Of a stretch of DNA of 21,605 nt, positions 14,664 to 20,030 are shown one piece after another (positions within the stretch are counted from its first letter, which is position 1; each line of letters begins with the position of its first letter). The translations under genes were made by a program, and so were the position numbers. The DNA comes from Nanobdellota archaeon (GTDB lineage: Archaea > Nanoarchaeota > Nanoarchaeia > Parvarchaeales > Parvarchaeaceae), in assembly GCA_021834945.1 (NCBI GenBank), contig JAKBRA010000010.1, positions 1-21,605 of the forward strand, read 5' to 3'. The notes beneath the pieces are model-generated. The model ran no database searches. It was not told the origin of the DNA and saw only the letters and a program-made list of their open reading frames with translations.

Positions 14664-15332
14664 TCATTCAAGCTGCTTAAATTGAAGCACCTCCTTGCTG
14701 GTTCCAGATAGTCTGAAATATCTTTTTCCATCTTCAAGCTTTAAATCTATTATGGCGTCGGAGAGATTCTTTATGGTCTCTATAACGTCTTGCTTGTGCA
14801 TACCAGTGTCTACTGAAAACAAGGTCGTAATGCCTGCAAGCTTGGCTTTGCCGCATATGAATTGAAGGAATCTGTACACTGTCAAGGGATTATTGTATAT
14901 TAGCAGATTAGACAGATTGTCAAATATGTTTATAACTGGCTTTGCATCCTTTACAAAATCGCTGTTCGTGCTGGACAACGAAACGGATAAACCAGTTAAA
15001 TCTAATGGGCCGTTGAGTATCTTTGCATATGAATTATCAGTAGCACTTGGAGAATTGGTCCTGCTGAAATCGTCCAATATTTTGAAATCTGCACCAAGAT
15101 ACTGATTTATGTTTATGCCTCTTGAATTGAATTCATTTATCAAATCGGAATATGATTTTGAAGTCAAAACGTAAACAATTGCATTTTTGGATGCAAGGGC
15201 AGATCGGACAAGATTATATATAAACTGCTCTTTTCCGGACTCCTTGTCCCCAAACAAAGCATACACTTTTCTGTAATCCAAACCGCCGGTAAGCTCGTCA
15301 AATGATTTAAATCCGGTTTTTATCCCTTCCAT
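14664..15332 (-). CDS. KaiC/RadA-like ATPase-fold protein with altered Walker A
   Basis: The 222-residue protein opens with IKTGFKSFDELTGGLDY (4-20), the standard start of KaiC/RadA-like domains. The Walker A region is GDKESGKE (28-35): the GK is kept but the usual Thr or Ser is Glu, which should impair Mg-ATP binding. PVINIFDNLSNLLIY (132-146) takes the Walker B place with Asp138. The last part (KLEDGKRYFRLSG) is the typical C-terminal hairpin. Archaeal KaiC-like proteins of this kind serve in signalling, for example next to archaellum genes. Its gene lies three bases behind the unknown gene and 33 bases before the KaiC-GTPase fusion, so the two KaiC folds may form a mixed ring or dimer (inference). 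Confidence 0.8.
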   Translation of the reverse strand: MEGIKTGFKSFDELTGGLDYRKVYALFGDKESGKEQFIYNLVRSALASKNAIVYVLTSKSYSDLINEFNSRGININQYLGADFKILDDFSRTNSPSATDNSYAKILNGPLDLTGLSVSLSSTNSDFVKDAKPVINIFDNLSNLLIYNNPLTVYRFLQFICGKAKLAGITTLFSVDTGMHKQDVIETIKNLSDAIIDLKLEDGKRYFRLSGTSKEVLQFKQLE

Positions 15333-15335
15333 TTA

Positions 15336-15947
15336 TTATACTAACCTTACTTTTTTCGATTTTATGCCCATTGGTGAGCCGTCAACCTTCATTAAAATGT
15401 CTACAGTCAACTGATCTTCCTGCCTTGAAAAGTTTATTTCCTCCGTTAACGATTCGTTTGCTGGCATGTTTATGAACGGGAACAGATAGTTTGATAGGCT
15501 TTTGAAAAGCTCCTTTTTTCCACTCTTTTTGAGCATTATAGCTATATTGTCGCTCATGTCCTGAGTTTCGACTAATTTAAAGTAATCCGTGTCTACTATT
15601 ATGTCGGTTATGCTGTCATGCGGTAAACCTTTAAGATCTTCTATGATTGGGTCTATGTTCTCATCCGAGCCGAACTGCTTTGACACTGATTTCTGCTGGT
15701 TATTCTCCATGAAATCAACGGTAAGCTTCACGGTTTTTATAAGGAAAAGACGTATTAATATATTGTATATTTTATAAAGCTTGATTGTCAGAGGATGCTG
15801 TGACTTGATTCTTATAACTCCTTCTTTGTATTCAAGGCTTATTGACACCTTTTTATAACTTATCAAGCCGCTTATCTTCGAAAGTGAAGCGTTTTCATCA
15901 TAAAAGCTTTTTAATTCGTTTACTGCATCAAAAACATCGATTTCCAT
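15336..15947 (-). CDS. Hypothetical protein, first gene of the GTPase/KaiC set
   Basis: I do not recognise this 203-residue protein. It has no signal peptide. Strand-rich segments (VSISLEYKEGVIRIKS, 33-48) are followed by a helix with a hydrophobic patch LYKIYNILIRLFLIKTVKL (57-75) that could be amphipathic or touch a membrane, then acidic middle parts, and a C-terminal beta region (LTVDILMKVDGSPMGIKSKKVRLV). It is the first of five minus-strand genes, with a 3-base gap to the KaiC-like gene, so it is probably a dedicated partner of that module. A TATA-like ATTTAAAATT (15971-15980) lies about 28 bases upstream of its ATG. Confidence 0.65.
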   Translation of the reverse strand: MEIDVFDAVNELKSFYDENASLSKISGLISYKKVSISLEYKEGVIRIKSQHPLTIKLYKIYNILIRLFLIKTVKLTVDFMENNQQKSVSKQFGSDENIDPIIEDLKGLPHDSITDIIVDTDYFKLVETQDMSDNIAIMLKKSGKKELFKSLSNYLFPFINMPANESLTEEINFSRQEDQLTVDILMKVDGSPMGIKSKKVRLV

Positions 15948-15970
15948 ATCATATAATATAACATTAAAGG

Positions 15971-15980
15971 ATTTAAAATT
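15971..15980 (-). promoter_or_regulatory. Probable TATA box of the KaiC/GTPase gene set
   Basis: ATTTAAAATT is centred about 28 bases from the first ATG of the set and follows the pattern of the neighbouring leaderless promoters. Confidence 0.45.
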
Positions 15981-15986
15981 GACCTT

Positions 15987-16622
15987 TCAACCAGCACATG
16001 CCCCCGTCGGAGAACTTGCAGGGTCGTAGAGTATTTTCTCATCTGGAGATATCGTTATCTGGCCTCCCGAAACCGATTCTATCACCGCCACGTAACCTGC
16101 GCACCCCGTGCTTTCATTAAACCACAACGATATGTTTTTTCCGGTTTCAATGGCCACGTAATTATTCTGCAGGTTTTTGGTGTTTACCCAATTGACGTAT
16201 TGCTGGTTAGTCATAACGATAAAATTGGTAACTGCAGATGCATTATACAGCATATGCATTTTAAAAGTATCCGGTATCGTTAAAAACGAATACGAATCCG
16301 CAGCTAGGGAAGTCGGCTCGTTCCATATGGTTATTAGAGCGTTGCTGCCTAAAAATGAGAACGGCAGAGCAGAAACGTTTTGATTGTGTATTGCCAATGT
16401 AGAATTCGGGTAATATGACAAAATAGACCTGTTTATTATTATGTTAACTCCATTATTAGGCAGACAGAATGGCCCTGAACCGTTCACTGCCAAAGTTGAA
16501 TTTGAAAAATAGCACGAATTGAAAACGACTATGTGCATTTTAAATGCATAGAATATCGCTGCTAGGATTACTATCAGAAGGACGGCCATCAATACATTCG
16601 TTAGAATACTTCTTTTCTTCAT
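15987..16622 (-). CDS. Membrane-anchored or secreted surface protein
   Basis: A 211-residue protein with a basic start (MKKRS), one hydrophobic helix (about 9-27) and a long outside domain. The domain carries at least eight N-x-S/T sites and a few cysteines that may pair (for example FNSCYF, PFCLP, TGCAG, GACAG). The signal lacks an obvious class III cut site, so it may stay as an N-terminal anchor. FLTIPDTFKMHMLYNASAV and similar stretches suggest a beta-sandwich. No family is recognised. It lies 39 bases upstream of the KaiC/GTPase set on the same strand and beside another surface protein gene; a functional link to the signalling genes is only a guess from position. Confidence 0.65.
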   Translation of the reverse strand: MKKRSILTNVLMAVLLIVILAAIFYAFKMHIVVFNSCYFSNSTLAVNGSGPFCLPNNGVNIIINRSILSYYPNSTLAIHNQNVSALPFSFLGSNALITIWNEPTSLAADSYSFLTIPDTFKMHMLYNASAVTNFIVMTNQQYVNWVNTKNLQNNYVAIETGKNISLWFNESTGCAGYVAVIESVSGGQITISPDEKILYDPASSPTGACAG

Positions 16623-16665
16623 TTACTAAGAACAAAACGATTGAATAAAAACCTTTAGTTAAACC

Positions 16666-17034
16666 CTAAGAATAACCGGCGGACAGACAATTATTATAAC
16701 CCATAGTAGTCCCATTCGACAAAACTATAGAAGAAGTATTAGTTCCCGGCGACACGGCTAGATTGGAATAGCAGTGGTAAACTCCAGAACCGGAGGGATT
16801 AGGTATACTATCAGAACACCACTCTTGAAAACCGAGGCTTGACGGTGTAGTAGAAGAATATGTTGAACATGTTGCTGAGAACGCAGATAATGTAGAGCTT
16901 GAAGGAGAAGCCGCTCCCAAACCCTTAAATCCGCCCAATACAAAAGTAATCAAAAGGACAAGTATAAGCAAACCTATTGCTATAAGTATAATAGTATTTA
17001 TAGGCAAACCCTGTGCCTTTCCATTTAAAGCCAT
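16666..17034 (-). CDS. Pilin-like secreted protein
   Basis: The 122-residue protein has a short polar N-terminus (MALNGKAQG), one strongly hydrophobic helix (LPINTIILIAIGLLILVLLI, 10-29, continuing to about 34) and a Ser/Thr/Gly-rich outer part with four cysteines and several glycosylation sites. KAQG followed by an apolar helix fits archaeal pilin-like proteins processed by a class III signal peptidase, although the exact cut site is unclear. The protein differs in length and sequence from the pilin-like genes at 7951 and 8448. A TATA box (TATTTAAATA, 17057-17066) is centred 27 bases upstream, so the mRNA should be leaderless. Confidence 0.7.
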   Translation of the reverse strand: MALNGKAQGLPINTIILIAIGLLILVLLITFVLGGFKGLGAASPSSSTLSAFSATCSTYSSTTPSSLGFQEWCSDSIPNPSGSGVYHCYSNLAVSPGTNTSSIVLSNGTTMGYNNCLSAGYS

Positions 17035-17056
17035 ATTTACATACTAAAATTGATAC

Positions 17057-17066
17057 TATTTAAATA
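17057..17066 (-). promoter_or_regulatory. TATA box of the pilin-like gene
   Basis: A symmetric TATTTAAATA centred about 27 bases from the ATG at 17034. Confidence 0.5.
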
Positions 17067-17126
17067 TTTCCGTTTTTAAAGTAAAATTGCAGCCAAAAAT
17101 CAAGCATTTCCGCATGCAAATTAAAG

Positions 17127-17138
17127 ATTTATTAATGT
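17127..17138 (+). promoter_or_regulatory. Promoter that originally served DUF211 and now reads into tnpB
   Basis: GATTTATTAATG, with an A-rich stretch before it, lies about 30 bases upstream of the left ATGTA copy (17163). If the inserted element is removed, this becomes the promoter of the DUF211 gene with a very short or no leader. In the present arrangement it should drive tnpB and, by read-through, the two genes after it. Confidence 0.45.
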
Positions 17139-17162
17139 TAAAGGAAATAGAATACACATTGT

Positions 17163-17167
17163 ATGTA
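17163..17167 (+). repeat. Left copy of the 5-bp target duplication (ATGTA)
   Basis: ATGTA borders the left inverted repeat directly. The same five bases follow the right inverted repeat at 18448-18452. Left DNA plus one copy plus right DNA restores a clean DUF211 start (ATGTATTTGAGC). Confidence 0.75.
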
Positions 17168-17184
17168 CAGTAGTTCCGAAAGTA
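17168..17184 (+). repeat. Left 17-bp terminal inverted repeat
   Basis: CAGTAGTTCCGAAAGTA, exact complement of 18431-18447. The match stops at once on both sides (A/A outside, A/A inside), so the repeat is exactly 17 bp. Confidence 0.9.
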
Positions 17185-17212
17185 ATATAATTGGCAAACT
17201 GGTAAAACAGGT

Positions 17213-18448
17213 ATGAAAAGAGCATTTAAGTACAGAATATATCCAACGAAAGAGCAGGAAGAGAGCTTAAAAAAGCAGATAGAAGAAGCAAGAATACTTT
17301 ATAACCTTCTTTTAGAAGCAAGTATCAAAGCATACAAGGAAGAGAAGAAGAGTATCTTAGGATATGATTTAAATGAATTAGCACTAAAGATAAGAAAGGA
17401 AAAGAACCTTACGCATGTTTCAGCTCAGTCTGCCCAGGATGTAGCAGTAAGAATTTCTAAAGCATTCAAACAGTTTTTCAGGAAAGTTAAAGAAGGAAAG
17501 CATGGAAAAGCCGTCGGCTACCCGAGATTCAAATCATTTAATAGATATGACAGCATAACATTCCCTCAATACAATAATGGATTCAGGTTGCTTGATGACG
17601 ATTTACTGTCTGTATACGATGCAGGCATTCTGAAGATAAAATACTTGAAAGACATTGCAGGCAAGATAAAAGCTCTCACAATAAAAAAAGAACCTACAGG
17701 CAACTGGTATGCAATAATCATAGCGGACGGACAATTCAAGAATGAAAACCATGTATGCAAAAGCGATAAAGTGGTTGGTATGGATGTCGGTCTTGCTTCC
17801 TTTATAGCTACTTCATATGGGGAACTGATAGAGAATCCAAAGATACTTAAGAACTCTGAAAAAATCCTTAAGATTAGGCACAGACAGTTATCTAAAAAGA
17901 AGAAAGGCTCAAAGAACAGAGATAAAGCAAGGATAAGACTGGCTAAGGCATACAATAAAGTGAAAAAGCAGAGAGAAACATTCCTGCACGGTCTGACTAA
18001 TAAGATGATTAAGAATTACAAAATAATTGTTATTGAAAAATTGAACATAAAAGGAATGACAAAGAATCACTATCTCGCTAAATCCATTTTGGATGCATCG
18101 TGGAATGAGCTTGCAAGACAGTTAAACTACAAAGCGGAAGAAGCTGGTAGTGTGATTCTGCAAGTAGACCCGAGAAACACATCTAAAGCATGCAGCAATT
18201 GCGGATGGATAAACAATGACTTAACACTTGCAGATAGGACATTTAAATGTCAAGAATGCGGCATTGAGCTCAACAGAGATGTAAATGCAGCAAGGAACAT
18301 ATTAAGGTTAGGTCTAGGTACTCTTGGCAGGAGAGGAACCGAATCAAACGCCTGTGGAGATGAAGCCACTACTATGGGGAAACCTATAGCAAGCATTGTC
18401 ACAGAAGCAGGAAAGTCGGGAAGTGACTTATACTTTCGGAACTACTGA
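17213..18448 (+). CDS. tnpB: TnpB RNA-guided nuclease (OrfB/IS605 family)
   Basis: TnpB is an ancestor-type relative of Cas12 that cuts DNA with a guide RNA made from its own 3' end. The 411 residues carry everything for activity: N-terminal AFKYRIYPTKEQE (4-16), a RuvC split into three parts with Asp191 (VVGMDVGLASF), Glu275 (IVIEKLNIKGM) and Asp356 (NRDVNAARN), and a zinc finger CSNC...CQEC (Cys327, 330, 346, 349). The C-terminus after 370 diverges (ACGDEATT, then SGSDLYFRNY). The final codons run through the right inverted repeat, and the stop TGA uses TG from the repeat and A from the target DNA. No terminal guide-RNA hairpin follows, so guide production may be lost or altered. Confidence 0.95.
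   Translation: MKRAFKYRIYPTKEQEESLKKQIEEARILYNLLLEASIKAYKEEKKSILGYDLNELALKIRKEKNLTHVSAQSAQDVAVRISKAFKQFFRKVKEGKHGKAVGYPRFKSFNRYDSITFPQYNNGFRLLDDDLLSVYDAGILKIKYLKDIAGKIKALTIKKEPTGNWYAIIIADGQFKNENHVCKSDKVVGMDVGLASFIATSYGELIENPKILKNSEKILKIRHRQLSKKKKGSKNRDKARIRLAKAYNKVKKQRETFLHGLTNKMIKNYKIIVIEKLNIKGMTKNHYLAKSILDASWNELARQLNYKAEEAGSVILQVDPRNTSKACSNCGWINNDLTLADRTFKCQECGIELNRDVNAARNILRLGLGTLGRRGTESNACGDEATTMGKPIASIVTEAGKSGSDLYFRNY
18431..18447 (+). repeat. Right 17-bp terminal inverted repeat
   Basis: TACTTTCGGAACTACTG, the exact complement of the left repeat. It encodes the last residues of TnpB. Confidence 0.9.
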
Positions 18449-18452
18449 TGTA
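18448..18452 (+). repeat. Right copy of the 5-bp target duplication (ATGTA)
   Basis: Matches 17163-17167 and contains the DUF211 start codon plus two bases. Confidence 0.75.
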
Positions 18453-18720
18453 TTTGAGCAGACTTGTTATAGACGCAGTAAAGCCTATCGGTGAGTACAG
18501 TATAATAGACCTTGCAAATGATATTGCAAAACACGTAAGAAACGGAGATGTTTTCATAAAGGTTGTAGAAGTGGACATACACACTGAAGGCCTAAAGATA
18601 GTTGTCGAAGGCTCAAAAATAAGCTTTGAAGGCATACAGAAGGCCTTGAAGGATAGGGGGGCAGTAATAAACAGTTTAGATGAAGCCACAGTAAGTTCTA
18701 ATGGAAAAAGCAAAAAGTAG
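18448..18720 (+). CDS. DUF211 family archaeal protein
   Basis: A 90-residue protein of the archaeal DUF211 family, which has a ferredoxin-like alpha/beta fold and forms oligomers. The pattern fits: LVIDAVKP at the start (6-13), a helix with SIIDLANDIA (18-27), then the strand VFIKVVEVDIHTEGLKIVVEG and a C-terminal helix-strand ending AVINSLDEATVS. The function is unknown. Its ATG is part of the right ATGTA target copy and overlaps the tnpB stop (TGATG), so the insertion left the protein intact but separated it from its promoter. The 3' end overlaps the transporter gene by 20 bases, so the two are one unit, perhaps with a joint role in metal handling (inference). Confidence 0.9.
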   Translation: MYLSRLVIDAVKPIGEYSIIDLANDIAKHVRNGDVFIKVVEVDIHTEGLKIVVEGSKISFEGIQKALKDRGAVINSLDEATVSSNGKSKK

Positions 18721-19252
18721 ATACATAATACTTGGCTTAAGCGATGGACTGTTCCTGGGATTGGGTATATCTCTTGGTATTTCCGTTTTCCACAGCTACC
18801 AGCTTACGTTTGCTTCTATTCTTTTAGTAGGCGTAAGCGGCTCACTTTCCAATTTCTTTTCTGCTTATAACGCTGAAAATTTTGTATTAGGCCAGCAGAT
18901 GAAGGAATACAGAAAGATACTTTTTGCAAAGGAGTACAACCCCAGGAAAATCACCAAACTCAAAAGGGCGAAAAACCTAAGATACGCAGAAATCGGCTTT
19001 ATTTCTACATTATTAGGCAGTGTCATAGTCCTCCTGCCTTATTTGGCTTACTATGCGGCAAACGCGGGGCAAAGCATCGACACAAGCATTATTTCCCTTA
19101 TCTTAAGCCTTATAATACTTGCAGTGATAGGAAGTTACTCACAGGAAAATAAGGCGCAGAAGATAAAGGAAGGGCTAAAAACCGCGGGAATAGGTCTGCT
19201 TATCGCCGCCATAAGCGCCTTTTTGGGCGTACTGATAAATTTGTTTATTTAG
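18701..19252 (+). CDS. VIT/CCC1-family metal transporter-like membrane protein
   Basis: The 183-residue protein resembles the VIT1/CCC1 family of iron and manganese transporters. The N-terminal helix has LGLSDGLFLGLGISLG (12-27), the family's DGL motif, followed by SGSLSNFFSAYNAEN, with small residues packed like the AGA.SMA stretch of VIT1. A charged cytoplasmic loop of Lys, Arg and Glu (68-95, KEYRKILFAKEYNPRK) corresponds to the metal-sensing helical arm, here short. Three more helices follow (about 96-120, 127-145, 160-183), giving five in all. It starts inside the end of the DUF211 gene. Its stop overlaps the convergent nucleotidyltransferase gene by eight bases. Confidence 0.75.
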   Translation: MEKAKSRYIILGLSDGLFLGLGISLGISVFHSYQLTFASILLVGVSGSLSNFFSAYNAENFVLGQQMKEYRKILFAKEYNPRKITKLKRAKNLRYAEIGFISTLLGSVIVLLPYLAYYAANAGQSIDTSIISLILSLIILAVIGSYSQENKAQKIKEGLKTAGIGLLIAAISAFLGVLINLFI

Positions 19253-20030
19253 ATTTTGCAATATCCGTCATCTTTGAATTGAACTCTATCCCTTTTACTA
19301 TTATTTCCTGGGCCTTTTCTCCGTTTATGTCTATCTTTTCGCCGTGAAAGAGCCTTTTTCCAAGTGTGAATATCTCATTGAAATCGTCAATCTGCTTCTT
19401 TTTTACCAATCCTCTTTCCCCAAGTTTCAAAAGCATTTCCGGTATTACTTCCGGAGAAGGCGGGATTTCCCCCTGCCGCATTATAGCGGATTGCGCAGAA
19501 TTTACGACGGCCCAGTACATGTCCGTTGCGACGGAAGCAAGCTTAAGCCTTGCAGAATTAGCGTATAACTCGCTTCTTGTCAAAGAAGCATATATTGATT
19601 CCTCCGTAGGCTTTATCTCGCCCATGTTAAGCAGGGCCTGCAACGGCTCAAAATACCCAGTGTCTATCAAAGGAACGCCGTATTTTAGAACGTTCACGGA
19701 AACGGGATCTGCAGCTATCACGCCACGCCAAAATGCTGTTAACGTTACGAAATTTATGTGCAATTTTGCCTGGCTTTCCTTTACAAGCTTATCGACGTCT
19801 GAGAATATTAACGACTGGACGTTTTCGTCAAGCTTATTCAAAACGTCGTCCATCACCACCATTATGTCTACATCGCTGTCCTCTGTTTCCTTGCCTTTGC
19901 TGTAAGAGCCGAACAAAACTATCGTTTTCATCACTTTTGGATATCTTTCAAATATCCCCTTTGCAAACTTGTAAGCAGCATCGTACCCTTTCAATTCCAA
20001 GTGTCCTTTTTCATTGTTTTCTTCCATCAT
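19245..20030 (-). CDS. Nucleotidyltransferase with HEPN-like C-terminal domain
   Basis: Residues 35-125 form a minimal nucleotidyltransferase (MNT, Pol beta fold): VLFGSYSKGKETEDSDVDIMVV (38-59) has the GS motif and the paired metal-binding Asp53 and Asp55. The C-terminal part (about 130-255) is all-helical with SLTRSELYANSARLKLASVA and DMYWAVVNSAQSAIM, the pattern of HEPN domains. I see no RxxxxH RNase motif, so it probably binds rather than cuts RNA. Separate MNT and HEPN genes often form toxin-antitoxin pairs; here both are in one chain of 261 residues. The ATG overlaps the stop of the TIM-barrel gene upstream (ATGA), so the two are coupled. Confidence 0.85.
   Translation of the reverse strand: MMEENNEKGHLELKGYDAAYKFAKGIFERYPKVMKTIVLFGSYSKGKETEDSDVDIMVVMDDVLNKLDENVQSLIFSDVDKLVKESQAKLHINFVTLTAFWRGVIAADPVSVNVLKYGVPLIDTGYFEPLQALLNMGEIKPTEESIYASLTRSELYANSARLKLASVATDMYWAVVNSAQSAIMRQGEIPPSPEVIPEMLLKLGERGLVKKKQIDDFNEIFTLGKRLFHGEKIDINGEKAQEIIVKGIEFNSKMTDIAKSK

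Larger units (their letters stand above)
17163..17216 (+). other. 17-codon leader ORF created by the insertion
   Basis: The left target copy supplies an ATG that opens MYSSSESNIIGKLVKQV, running through the left inverted repeat. It ends with TGA at 17214-17216, overlapping the tnpB ATG (17213) as ATGA. Ribosomes starting at the old DUF211 start would thus be handed to tnpB by translational coupling. The peptide itself is probably meaningless. Confidence 0.4.
17168..18447 (+). mobile_element. tnpB element with terminal inverted repeats and target duplication
   Basis: The 1280-bp segment is bounded by CAGTAGTTCCGAAAGTA at 17168-17184 and its perfect complement TACTTTCGGAACTACTG at 18431-18447. 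Directly outside lie the two ATGTA copies. The only gene inside is tnpB. Known tnpB elements (IS200/IS605, IS1341 type, IS607) have no terminal inverted repeats and make no 5-bp duplication, so this unit looks as if it was moved by a DDE transposase acting in trans, as for a MITE. The usual right-end hairpin of IS605 elements (see 443-463) is absent at the tnpB end. Confidence 0.85.

Noticed and set aside
17163..17216. The 17-codon ORF before tnpB as a truncated tnpA (IS607 or IS200 transposase)
   Set aside because: The peptide has no HTH, serine-resolvase or HUH motif, and its first part is read from the target copy and the inverted repeat, so it is a by-product of the insertion.
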